A stretch of DNA of 64,000 bases from the NCBI GenBank assembly GCA_965237965.1, contig CBDEGT010000003.1:496001-560000 (forward strand), in the 5' to 3' direction. Position 1 is the first letter of the stretch. Each line of letters starts with the position of its first letter. Positions 9,603-19,031 of the stretch are shown piece after piece. The notes below the pieces were generated by a model. That model did no database searches. It saw only the letters and a list, made by a program, of their open reading frames with translations, and was not told the DNA's origin. Origin of the DNA: UBA2988 sp965237965 (lineage in GTDB: Bacteria > Gemmatimonadota > Gemmatimonadetes > Longimicrobiales > Gaopeijiaceae). The translations under genes and the position numbers were made by a program.

Positions 9603-11044
9603 CTCATCCACCACAATGGCGAAGTCAGCGGGACGTCCCCCGGGTAGTGTTCAGGATTGTACAGAGCCTCCCCGGGGGGATAATACAGCCGCGCGGGGAA
9701 CTCGTCGCCGAGGGTCGAATTCTCCGCGGGTTCGAGGTCCATCCAACCCACCCTGCGCATCTCGGCGAACGCCTCCGGGCCGCCGAGGTAGAGAGCGAAC
9801 CACTTCTGCAGCCAAACGTCCTCCAGTCCCCCGTATGCGACGTCGGGCCGCGCCAGATACGCGTCGGCAGCGGCCTGGGATACCCCGAACTGCTCCATCG
9901 AAGCCCCGACACCGGCCTCGTACAGGGACCCGGGATCCGCCGCGATCCACCCGCGCTCGGCCGCCTCTGCCCCGAGGAAAAGCAGCTCGGCGTACGACAT
10001 GAGCACGGAAGGAGTGGTCCGGTCGAGGAAGTACGCGCCGATCGTGGAGAAGTCTGCGGAGCCTCCGGTCCGCCCCTCGAACTGGTACGACGAGGGCTCG
10101 AGCCCGTTGCGGAGCCCGCGGAACTCCCCGTCCGCAGCCGGCTCCGCATAGACGGGCAGGCGCGGGTCGTCGAGTGCAAGCATGCGATCCACCAGCGACT
10201 CGCTCAGACGGAAGTCGCCCGAACGGCCGCCCAGAACGATCTCCTCATACAGGGGATTCTGAGCTGGCGGGATGCCCAGCCACTCGATGTCGGATCGGTC
10301 GTCCACTCCACCGAAGACGTCGGCTTCCCAGGCAGCACGAAAAGCCTGCGCTGCCTGATCGCTCTGGTCGGTCCCCGACATGCGCATCGCCAGGCGTAGC
10401 CGCAGCGAGTTGCCGAAGCGCTCCCATCCCGCCATGCCTCCGTGATAGACCGGATCGAACGCCCCGAAGCTCACACTGCCGGCGGACTCGATGCGCGCGG
10501 ACGCAGCGGCCAGGCGCGCGATCAGGTCAGGATAGATCTCCGCCTGCGGGGTATAGCGTGGAAACGCGGCTCCGTCAGCGAGACCCAAGGCGTCCTCATA
10601 CGGGATGTCCCCGAAGTAGTCGGTGAGCACCATGAATCCGTATGCGGTCATGATCTCGGCGACCGCCCAGAGGTTGTCGCTGCCGCTCTGGGTCGCGATT
10701 TCCTTCACGTAGTCGAGATCCGCGAGCGCGAAGTACATCTCGTCCCAGATCGCGGTCGGGATTCCCGTGCGCGGCGTGTACTTGTCCTCTTCGTTGAAGA
10801 TCGGCTGGGCAACGTGCTGGACCCAATTCTCGGCGTGGTGCATCTGGGTCCAGTGTCCGTGCGAGCCCCGGCTGCCGCCGCTCGACAGGACATCCCAGAT
10901 CCCGCTCAGCAACACGTTCTCGACCGGTACGACCTCGGGCTGATTGGGGTTCGCGTTCACCTCGGTCAGCCCACGCTCGCACGCGGTCGAGGCGAGGATC
11001 AGCGCCAAAGCATGGGCCACCCATACGATCGACGAAGATGTCAT
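9599..11044 (-). CDS. SusD/RagB-like outer-membrane lipoprotein (second pair)
   Basis: A 481-residue SusD-family lipoprotein. The signal peptide ends in the lipobox STAC, followed by ERGLTEVNANPNQP, a typical SusD opening. Later segments include TDYFGDIPYEDAL and the C-terminal YYPPGEALYNPEHY, both common in this family. The ATG at 11044 has GGGGAGG 7 bases upstream, and the upstream in-frame extension is not hydrophobic. It starts 14 bases after susC2 ends and its stop overlaps the next susC start by four bases. It should partner the frameshifted SusC2, or could serve SusC1 if SusC2 is dead. Confidence 0.88.
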   Translation of the reverse strand: MTSSSIVWVAHALALILASTACERGLTEVNANPNQPEVVPVENVLLSGIWDVLSSGGSRGSHGHWTQMHHAENWVQHVAQPIFNEEDKYTPRTGIPTAIWDEMYFALADLDYVKEIATQSGSDNLWAVAEIMTAYGFMVLTDYFGDIPYEDALGLADGAAFPRYTPQAEIYPDLIARLAAASARIESAGSVSFGAFDPVYHGGMAGWERFGNSLRLRLAMRMSGTDQSDQAAQAFRAAWEADVFGGVDDRSDIEWLGIPPAQNPLYEEIVLGGRSGDFRLSESLVDRMLALDDPRLPVYAEPAADGEFRGLRNGLEPSSYQFEGRTGGSADFSTIGAYFLDRTTPSVLMSYAELLFLGAEAAERGWIAADPGSLYEAGVGASMEQFGVSQAAADAYLARPDVAYGGLEDVWLQKWFALYLGGPEAFAEMRRVGWMDLEPAENSTLGDEFPARLYYPPGEALYNPEHYPGDVPLTSPLWWMR

Positions 11045-11058
11045 CGTACGTCCTCCCC

Positions 11059-14000
11059 TCAGGGCCTGATCGTGAGGGTGAGGCCAACGCTTCGCGCGCT
11101 CGGAATCTGCCCGTACTCGAACCCCTGTACGTTGCTCGACTCCGCCGACGTCTCCGGATCGATGTGCTTGGTCTTGGCCCAGAGGTGGAGGTTGCGCCCG
11201 ATCAGGGAGAGCGTGGCTCCATCCACGCGGAATCGCCCGGTGACCGATTCCGGAAGGTCGTATGAGAGAGCGACCTCGCGCAGCTTCAGGTAGCTCGCGT
11301 CCTCGATGTGCGCCTCGGGCACGAGAAACGCGAAAGACCACAGGGTCTGGGCATCGACGACCGTCTCGTTGGGCACGTAGGTGGTGCCGCCATCGCCGGC
11401 CACGGCGTTCACACCGTCGAAGACGATCCCGGTTTCGCGCGTACAGACCGGATAGCCAGGCGGGGGCTCCCCACCTTGAGGCACGTTACCGGCCGGCGTG
11501 CAACGCCCCGCGAGCGTCTCCTCCAAGACGCCCGAGTTCCGCCCGAAGATGCTGGTGACCGAGAAGAGCTCACCTCCCTGCCGACCGTCGAGCAGGAACC
11601 GAAGCCGAAGCCTACCCATGGTGAACTCGTTCGAGAGGCTGGCACGCCAATCGGGGTTGGCGTTGCCGATCACCTGGGGAGTGTTCGTCCAAAGCGGGAC
11701 GCCGAGGCCCGAGTGGACCACGATGTTGCCCTGGGGGTCCCGCCGATACGCGGCGCCGACAAGTTGACCGAGGGGCTCGCCTTTTCGTGCGAAGAGGGAG
11801 GTCCCCCAAACGTTGCGCAGGCTCAACTCGAGACCCTCGACCCCCTCGGCGAGCTCCACCACCTCGCTGTCGTTCTTGGACCAGTTGAGGGTCGCCTCCC
11901 AGCGGAAGCGGCTCGTCTGCACCGGGATCGCGCGCACCACCGCCTCCCAGCCCCGGTTCCGCACCGTTCCGGCGTTGACGATCCGGGCCCTGGTAGCCGG
12001 TCGCCCTCGAGAGCTGTACGGGCATGATCTGATCGCGCGTTTCCTCCCTATAGTAGGTCAGATCGAGACCCAGACGGTTCCCCAGCAGGGCGAGCTCGGT
12101 GCCGACCTCGAACGACTCGGTGATCTCGGGGCGCAGATCGGCGTTGGCGAGGTGGGAAGGAAGCGAGAAGCTCGGCAGACCGTCCCAGATCTCGTCCGCC
12201 ACGAACGTGTTGCGAAGGGAGTACGGGTCGGTGTCGTTTCCGACGCGAGCCCAGCTGGCCCGCAGCTTCCCATACTCGAGCCCTGCAATGCGGAGCCCCG
12301 GCAACGCATCGGTGAAGATGTAGCTGCCGCTGACCGAAGGATAGAAATAGGATCGGCTCTCCTCAGGAAGCGTCGAGGACCAATCGTTCCGGCCTGTCAC
12401 GGTCAGGAACAGGTAGTCGTTGTAGCCGAGCTCCCCCAGCCCGTACAGGCTGTTGACCCGACGCCGGCTGAGGATCGTGTTCCGTTCGGGAGTCGCGGCG
12501 GCGTTCGAGACATCGAACGTCCCCGGGGACGCGAGCTCTCCGACCCACGTGTAGTCCACGTCCCGCTCGACATCCCTTCGGTTGCCGCCGAAGGCGAAGC
12601 TTGCGGAAAGCGGAAGATCGAGCGCCGGGTTGGCGTTCAGCAGGAAGTCCGTGTTGGTCTCCTGGAAGCCGATCTCCCACTTCCCGAAACCGCCGTTGGC
12701 AGTGAGGTGCTCGAAGCCCGCCGTCAGCGGGTTCGTCGTGAAGTGCCCCGTGAAGTTGACTTGCGGGTTGCGCGCGTACCGCTTCATGCGATCGTCCTGA
12801 TACCAGTCGGTAGCGGTACGGACCGTCGCGTTGAGCCAGGAGCCCAGCTGGTAGGTGGCGGATATTTGGCCGATGAGCCGGTCGCGCTTGTCCGTGTTCG
12901 TGTTGGCGAGCTGGAGGAAATACGGGTTCGGGTGGAAGGATGTGTTCCAGCTGTAGGGTAGCCCGGCCATCGGGTCTCCGTCCGGCCGCACCTGGTCATA
13001 GCGGCGACTCAGCTCGGTCATGTCGACCTGTCGACCGAACCATATGAACTGATACATCGGGTTGTCCTCACCGAAGCCGACGCCAGGACGGTTCTCCCCC
13101 TTCGACCTCACGTACTGGACGGAGCTGGCGATCCCCAGACGGTCGTTCGCGCGGACGCCACCGGCGAACGACAAGGTCGTCCGCTCCAGGCTCATCCCGG
13201 GCACCATCCCGTCGAGGTCGGTCCGGTTGAGCGCGCCCCGCCCATGCGCGCGGTCGCTGAAGCCCGCGACGGATACGTCGGTGGACGTGGTCGTTCCGAC
13301 TTCGAAGAACTGATCGACGTTGTCCGGATGGGAGACCCAGGGGGTCGGCACGAAATCGCCGGTCGTCGGATCGAGCGGACCGTCCCACTGCGGGATCATC
13401 AGACCGACGTCGAGAGGCGGACCCCAGCTTTGATCCTGCCCATCGAATACGCCGTTGTCGTTTCCGTCGAAGTAGGAGAATTGACCCGAGAGGCCTTGAC
13501 CGTACTTGTTCTGGTACCGTGGAAGGCGAAGCTCGTCCTCGAAGGTGACGGTCTGGCTGACGACGATCTCGCTCCCGCCCCTCGCATCGGTGCCCCGCTT
13601 GGTCTCGATGATGACGGCGCCATTGGATGCCCTCGATCCGTACAGCGCCGCCGCGTTGGGACCCTTCAGGACGGTGATCGACGCGATCCCGGCGGAGTGG
13701 ATATCCTGGACGGCGTTGCCGAAGTCCAATCCACCGGAGTCGGTGAGCACGCCCACCCGGTAGCCGGCGCTGTTGTCGACTGGAATCCCGTCCACGACGA
13801 ACAACGGCTGGTTGGCGCCGCTGATCGAGTTCTCCCCTCGCACCACGATGCGCGACGAGCCGCCCTGGGGACCGGTACCCGTGATGTGGACTCCGGCCGC
13901 CTTGCCGGAGAGCGCGTTGACCAGGTTCGTCTCGGAGCGGACGAGGTCGTCTCCCATGACGGTCTGCGTCGCCACGCCTACAGCGCGCGCCTGCCGCTGG

Positions 14001-14371
14001 ATTCCCAGCGCAGTTACGACGATGCCCTCGAGCGCGAGTGGGTCCGCATCGAGGGTGAAGTCGAGGGCCAGGGGTGCGGCCTGGAGCCTGATCGTGCGCG
14101 ACCGGGTGGCCCGACCGATCAGCGACGCCGTCACCTCGACCGCCTGGCCGATCAGGGCTGCGCCCCCTGGTACGACCAGCCTGTATCGACCCTGCTCGTC
14201 GGTGAGCGTGCCCAGGTCCATCGCGTGGATGAGCACCGTGGCCGAGATGAGGGGCTGGCCCGTCTCGTCGGTGACCGCTCCCGTGACGGTGACCGCTTCC
14301 TGTGCATGGGCACCCGATCGGCCCACGGCCGCCATGGCCAGCACGAGCAAGACGGTGAACCCACGCCGCAT
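11059..14371 (-). pseudogene. SusC/RagA-like TonB-dependent receptor (second pair), frameshifted
   Basis: The reading frame opens at ATG 14371 with GGAGG just upstream, a signal peptide ending AHAQ, a carboxypeptidase-regulatory-like domain, a plug (RGENSISGANQPLFVVDGIP; LKGPNAAALYGSRASNGAV) and most of the barrel. Near 11984-11993 the frame is lost. Dropping one G from the GGG of the coding-strand GGGCCC restores GYQARIVNAGTVRNRGWE and continues to the barrel terminus LTLTIRP at 11059. The repaired product would be about 1103 residues. A single extra base can be a sequencing error or a recent mutation. All other features, including signal, plug and C-terminal strand, look intact, so the gene was functional until recently or still is. 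Confidence 0.85.
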
Positions 14372-14659
14372 CAAGGCCTCCTCCAGAGCTCTTCGGGGGG
14401 CAGGCCGGCATCTCGAGGGACCCGCACGGACGAACGGGCCTCGAACCTCCTCCGGTTCAGCCCGGCACCTTGTGGCCGGCCGGAGGCGCCGGCCGCCCGA
14501 AAGGTATGCTAAACACGTACCGTCGTCTCCTCGGTTAGGTCAAGACGGAAGCGGGGACCATTCCCGGGACCCCGAACCGCCCGGTAGTGTAGATGCTGCA
14601 ATACCTTTGGGCGTTTTCGTCCGACAGGCATTCCGTGACATTTGGAGCCGCTCCCGGCC
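14372..14659. promoter_or_regulatory. divergent control region between susC2 and the PBP1A gene
   Basis: This 288-base region has no gene. On the minus strand TTGACC (14538-14543) stands 18 bases from TACGTG (14514-14519), a weak promoter candidate for the Sus run. Between it and susC2 lies a GC-rich inverted repeat built from GGCCGGC/GCCGGCC around 14485-14505, able to fold in the leader RNA. I see no convincing plus-strand promoter for the penicillin-binding protein gene. GGAG at 14644-14647 is its likely ribosome-binding site. Confidence 0.4.
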
Positions 14660-17122
14660 ATGGCCAGACGTCGTCCCAAAGTCGGGTCGCCCTCCCGGTT
14701 CCGGGCTCTAGCCGCGAGCCTCGGGGCAGGTTGGCATGCCTTTCCGCCGCAGTGGTTGCGCCCCTACTGGCACCCCCGCGTCAGCCTTCTGGCCGGCGTG
14801 TTCCTCCTCTGCCTCGGCGTCGGCACCGCATGGGGCTCGTGGCGGAACCTGTGCTCTACCTGTCCTTCGGTCGCCCAGATCCGAACCTGGGAGCCGCAGC
14901 AAACGTCGAAGCTCTACAGCCATGACGGACTGCTGATCGGTGAGCTCGGCATCGAGCGACGAACCCCTGTTTCGATCGCCGCTCTCCCTCCGCACGTAAC
15001 CGAAGCGGTCATCGCGATCGAGGACAAGCGCTTCTACCGGCACGCGGGCTTCGATCCCATCGGCATCGGCCGCGCGCTGCTGGGAGTGCTGACCTTCCAG
15101 TACCGGGGCGGTGGGAGCACGATCACGCAGCAGCTCGCCCGCAACATGTTCATCGAACAGATCGGCTTCGAGCGCCGTTTGTTCGGCGGTGGACTCACTC
15201 GGAAGCTTCGGGAGCTTCAGGTGACGTTCGAGCTCGAGCGGTCCTATACCAAGGAACAGATCCTCGAAGCGTACCTCAACGTGGTCTATCTCGGACGAGC
15301 GTACGGGATCCAGTCCGGTGCCCGTGCCTTTCTAGGTAAGGACGCCGCAGAGATGAACCCGGCCGAGTCAGCACTCCTCGCCGCGGTACTGAACGTGCCG
15401 GGAACCTACGATCCCTTCCGGAGACCTGAGAACGCGCTGCCCAGGCGTGACCTGGTGCTGTCCCGGATGGCGGAGCAGGGCTACCTGACGTACGAGGAGG
15501 CCGAACGATGGAGGGCGGAGCCGCTCCCGACCGAGGAGCAGCTGGCCACGACCAACCGCGGCATCGCCCCGTACTTCGAGGAATGGGTGCGGCAGATCCT
15601 CGACTCCCGCTTTGGTCAGGAGGTGTACCGCGGGGGGCTCCGGGTCACCACCACCCTCGACGTCGCCATGCAGAAGGCCGCGCAGGAAGCGATGGAGCAC
15701 GGCTGGAACCGGATCGAAGCGCTGCCGACGTTCGAGCATCCGAAGTACGCCGAGTTCGACACCGTCAAGACCTTCCCCGGAGAGACTCCCCATCTGCAGG
15801 GTTCGTTCGTCGCGCTCGACCCCAACACCGGGGCGGTACGAGCGCTGATCGGCGGTCGGAATTATCAGCAGTCGAAGTTCGATCGCGTCCGGCTCGCGCG
15901 ACGGCAAGCAGGGTCCTCGTTCAAGCCCTTCGTCTTCACGGCGGCGATCCAGAGCGGGCTTCCCGCTTCCCACGTGGTGCTCGACGGCCCGGTGGTCTAT
16001 CCGCAGGTGAGTGGCGAAGAGTGGCGCCCACAGAACTTCGACGAGACCTTCGAGGGACCGATGACCTTGCGTTACGCGCTGCGCCGATCGGTCAACATGG
16101 TCGCGATCAAGCTGGGATGGGAGGAGGTGGGTATCGAGACCGTGGCGCAGGTCGCTCGGCGAATGGGGATCGCCACCGAGGTCGAGCGCTTCCCCTCCAC
16201 GACGATCGGTGCGGTCGAGGTGATTCCGCTGAACGTGGCGGAAGCTTACTCCGGCTTCGCCACGCTGGGGACGCGCGTGCGGCCGTTCCCGATCGTTCGG
16301 GTGGAGAGCGCGGAGGGCGAGCTGCTCTGGGAGCACCAGCCCGAGCGCACCCAGGTGCTCGACAGCCTGGTCGCACGGATGATGGTGGACCTGCTCCAGG
16401 ACGCGGCGAACCGGGGCACCGGCGCGAACATGCATCGCCCGAGACCGAACGGGGGCGACCTTCCGTACGAGGTCCCCGCCGCGGGCAAGACCGGCACGAC
16501 CAACGAATCCACCGACGTCTGGTTCACCGGTTTCACGCCGAACCTACTCGCGACGGTGTGGTTCGGCTTCGATCGCCCACAGACGATCACTCCGCGCGCG
16601 ACCGGAGGCGGTTTCGCGGCGCCCACTTGGGGCCGCTTCATGCGCACTGTCTACTACGGGGACAGCATCAACATCCCCATCGGGTCGCTGGCGAGCTCGT
16701 TTCCTGCGGAGCCCACGGCAGACACGGTCCTCCTTGGGGAACCTGGCGTGGACTCGATCGCCCCCGGGACCGAGCTCGACTCGATACTCCTCGCGGCGGA
16801 AGCGGACTCGACGTTCCTGGCGGCGGGAGCCGACTCGATGTTCCTCGATATGGAAGGGGACTCGACCCTGTCTCCCTATCCCGGCGCCGCGCTCGACATC
16901 CCCGCGCCCTGGCCCTACTCACCCGGGCTCACCACGCGGCAGGTGGACTTCAGGAGCGGCAAGCTGTGGAGCGAGTGGTGCCGAGGGGAGGAGTACACCG
17001 AGCACTTCATCCCCGGCACCGAGCCTACCGAGGTCTGCGACGACACCGGCAGAGGGATCTTCCGTCTGCCCAGGTTAGGATTCCGCGGGGACGCTCCGGT
17101 TCGGGCACAGCGGCTCCCGTGA
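14660..17122 (+). CDS. class A penicillin-binding protein 1A (transglycosylase/transpeptidase)
   Basis: An 820-residue bifunctional murein synthase. There is one membrane anchor at about 41-58, then a GT51 glycosyltransferase domain with the catalytic segment EDKRFYRHAG near 121 and GGGSTITQQLARN. The transpeptidase domain has SSFK (serine near 419), SVN near 477 and KTGTT near 610. It polymerises lipid II and cross-links peptides on the periplasmic side. ATG 14660 is preferred; a TTG 18 bases upstream is in frame. The C-terminal tail after the transpeptidase is unusual: at about residues 690-735 it has four to five short repeats built around an Asp-Ser pair, then a cysteine-containing end. 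The stop overlaps the next gene as GTGA. Confidence 0.93.
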   Translation: MARRRPKVGSPSRFRALAASLGAGWHAFPPQWLRPYWHPRVSLLAGVFLLCLGVGTAWGSWRNLCSTCPSVAQIRTWEPQQTSKLYSHDGLLIGELGIERRTPVSIAALPPHVTEAVIAIEDKRFYRHAGFDPIGIGRALLGVLTFQYRGGGSTITQQLARNMFIEQIGFERRLFGGGLTRKLRELQVTFELERSYTKEQILEAYLNVVYLGRAYGIQSGARAFLGKDAAEMNPAESALLAAVLNVPGTYDPFRRPENALPRRDLVLSRMAEQGYLTYEEAERWRAEPLPTEEQLATTNRGIAPYFEEWVRQILDSRFGQEVYRGGLRVTTTLDVAMQKAAQEAMEHGWNRIEALPTFEHPKYAEFDTVKTFPGETPHLQGSFVALDPNTGAVRALIGGRNYQQSKFDRVRLARRQAGSSFKPFVFTAAIQSGLPASHVVLDGPVVYPQVSGEEWRPQNFDETFEGPMTLRYALRRSVNMVAIKLGWEEVGIETVAQVARRMGIATEVERFPSTTIGAVEVIPLNVAEAYSGFATLGTRVRPFPIVRVESAEGELLWEHQPERTQVLDSLVARMMVDLLQDAANRGTGANMHRPRPNGGDLPYEVPAAGKTGTTNESTDVWFTGFTPNLLATVWFGFDRPQTITPRATGGGFAAPTWGRFMRTVYYGDSINIPIGSLASSFPAEPTADTVLLGEPGVDSIAPGTELDSILLAAEADSTFLAAGADSMFLDMEGDSTLSPYPGAALDIPAPWPYSPGLTTRQVDFRSGKLWSEWCRGEEYTEHFIPGTEPTEVCDDTGRGIFRLPRLGFRGDAPVRAQRLP

Positions 17123-17352
17123 CGGAAGCGGCCGAAGGGCTGCTCTTCACCTTCGAGACCACGCACCTGGCACTCTGGGCGGAAGACACCGCGCGCGAGC
17201 GCAGCATCCCGGTCGACGTGGTACCCGCACCACCCGAGGCGCGCGCCAAGTGTGGCATCGCGCTGCGTACACTCCCCGCGCGCGCCGAAGATCTGGCCAG
17301 CGCGTTGCATGAAGAGGGTATCGCGTTCGGGACGTTCACCATACCGGAGTAG
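17119..17352 (+). CDS. DUF3343 small protein (putative Se/S carrier-like)
   Basis: A 77-residue protein starting at GTG 17119 and overlapping the penicillin-binding protein stop by four bases. It matches the DUF3343 pattern: an opening LLFTFETTHLALWAED, a central IPVDVVPAP and then KCGIALR with the single conserved cysteine. Characterised relatives are sparse. The family is annotated as sulfur/selenium-carrier-like and often found near YedF-like proteins, which are not seen here. The tight coupling to a cell-wall synthase is unexplained and may be an operon accident. Family call fairly secure, function unknown. Confidence 0.7.
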   Translation: MTEAAEGLLFTFETTHLALWAEDTARERSIPVDVVPAPPEARAKCGIALRTLPARAEDLASALHEEGIAFGTFTIPE

Positions 17353-17383
17353 CCTGCACTCCACTCGCTCGCCAGGGATCCCC

Positions 17384-18709
17384 TCAGAGCCGCTGCACGC
17401 CCCCGCTGCCCACGCGGTGCGAGACGAGAGGCCGCACGCGCGCCGGCCCGTCACCGATGGTCACGGCCTTCCGGAGGGCCGCGCATCCGCGTGCGGCTCC
17501 AGTGGGGTCGCCCGCGTGCACCTCTCCCAGCACCTGCCCCGCGGCGACCGGGTCACCCACCGCGACCCGCAGCACGAAACCGACCCGGGGATCCACGCGA
17601 TCGCCCAAGGCGCGCCGCCCCCCGCCCAACTCGACCACCATCCACCCGAGAGGCCTCGGAGCTACGCCGGTAACCACGCCGGAGCGGTCGGCCGAGCACT
17701 CCACGATGACCGGCGCGCCGGGAAGCCGGTCGGGATCCTCCACGACCCCCGCGTCGCCCCCCTGGGCACTCACGAGCCGCGCGAACCGCGCCAGCGCGCC
17801 GTGGCCGTCGAGCGCGCGCAGGGCGGCATCGCGCGCTGTGGCCAGGTCGGGCACGACCTCGCCGAGCACCGCCATCTCGGCCGCCTGACTCACGGTGAGC
17901 TCACGCAGATCGGCCGGACCCCCGCCCCTGAGGCAGTCGAGCGCTTCGCGGGTCTCGAGCGCGTTGCCGATCGCGCGCCCCAGCGGTCGGTCCATGGCCG
18001 TGAGCAGGGCGACGGTGCGCACCCCCCGGGCCTCGCCGAGGGCCACCATCGTGCGGGCCAGCTCCAGCGCCCGCTCCTCTCCCGGCAGGAATGCCCCGTC
18101 CCCCACCTTGACGTCGAGGAGGAGCCCAGCGATCCCCTCCGCGAGCTTCTTGCTCATGATGCTGGACGCAATCAGCGGAAGGGAGGGAACCGTGCCGGTG
18201 GCGTTGCGCAGGTCGTAGAGGCGGCGGTCGAGCGGCGCGATCTCGGACGTTTGTCCGGTCACCGCGCAGCCCACTTCCTCCAGGACCTGGACCGTCCGCT
18301 CGAGCGAGAGGTTCGTGCGGAAACCGGGGATCGCCTCGAGCTTGTCGAGCGTACCTCCGGTGTGCCCCAACCCCCGCCCCGCCATCATGGGCACCACGAG
18401 GCCCAACTCCGCCGCCAGCGGAGCGAGCGCGAGCGAAACCTTGTCCCCGATCCCACCCGTCGAGTGCTTGTCGACCTTGGGACCGGGCAACGCCGAGAGA
18501 TCCAGCGACGCGCCGGATCGGATCATCACGTCGAGCAGCGCATCGAGCTCGCCCGGCGTGAGCCCGCGGAAGTGGACCGCCATCAGGAAGGCGGACACCT
18601 GATAGTCCGTGACTTCCCCGCTCAGATAGGCCCGGAAAAAGCGATCGATCTCCTCCAGGTCGAGGACGCCCCCATCCCGCTTCCTCTCGATCAGACGGGC
18701 CGGGATCAT
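17384..18709 (-). CDS. pyrimidine-nucleoside (thymidine) phosphorylase
   Basis: A 441-residue enzyme that reversibly phosphorolyses thymidine, deoxyuridine or uridine to the base and (deoxy)ribose-1-phosphate. It contains the phosphate/nucleoside-binding KVDKHSTGGIGDK, the family signature AGRGLGHTGGTLDK and IASSIMSKKLAEG, whose lysine and serine contact substrate. Length fits the DeoA/Pdp family. ATG 18709 is directly preceded by GGGGAG; the longer in-frame extension enters the YtxH gene and is rejected. Whether it is specific for thymidine (DeoA) or broad (Pdp) cannot be decided from sequence. The gene ends 31 bases from the DUF3343 gene in a convergent arrangement. Confidence 0.92.
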   Translation of the reverse strand: MIPARLIERKRDGGVLDLEEIDRFFRAYLSGEVTDYQVSAFLMAVHFRGLTPGELDALLDVMIRSGASLDLSALPGPKVDKHSTGGIGDKVSLALAPLAAELGLVVPMMAGRGLGHTGGTLDKLEAIPGFRTNLSLERTVQVLEEVGCAVTGQTSEIAPLDRRLYDLRNATGTVPSLPLIASSIMSKKLAEGIAGLLLDVKVGDGAFLPGEERALELARTMVALGEARGVRTVALLTAMDRPLGRAIGNALETREALDCLRGGGPADLRELTVSQAAEMAVLGEVVPDLATARDAALRALDGHGALARFARLVSAQGGDAGVVEDPDRLPGAPVIVECSADRSGVVTGVAPRPLGWMVVELGGGRRALGDRVDPRVGFVLRVAVGDPVAAGQVLGEVHAGDPTGAARGCAALRKAVTIGDGPARVRPLVSHRVGSGGVQRL

Positions 18710-18750
18710 GCTCCCCTCAGGCCCGCCACCTGCCGCCCCCGCGGCTCGGT

Positions 18751-18993
18751 TCAGGAGAAGCGCTTCCGCGTGCCCTTGACGGCCTGCCCGACCTTGTCTT
18801 TGACGTCGTCCGCGAGCTCGTCCCACCGCTCGCCCGCCTCGCCGCCCAGGTTGGTCGCCCTCTTCCGCAGCCGACGCCGCGTCCTGCGCCCAGCATCGGG
18901 GGCCATCAATAGTGCGAGGCCGGCACCGATGATCGCCCCCAGGACCAGACCGGAGACGAAGTTCAGCACGTGCCCGTCGTCATCGTATTCCAT
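18751..18993 (-). CDS. YtxH-domain membrane protein
   Basis: An 80-residue protein. After a short acidic N-terminus comes one transmembrane segment (FVSGLVLGAIIGAGLALLMA) that runs into the APDAGRRTRRRLR motif typical of YtxH proteins, followed by a charged helical tail with VKDKVGQAVKG. ATG 18993 has AGGAG upstream and gives the usual family length. YtxH proteins are small envelope or stress-associated proteins without a known biochemical activity. It lies between the phosphorylase and a secreted peptidase on the same strand, 38 bases downstream of the latter. Confidence 0.85.
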   Translation of the reverse strand: MEYDDDGHVLNFVSGLVLGAIIGAGLALLMAPDAGRRTRRRLRKRATNLGGEAGERWDELADDVKDKVGQAVKGTRKRFS

Positions 18994-19031
18994 GGTATGG
19001 CTCCTGTCTCGTCGTCGCAGAAGAACCGGGT

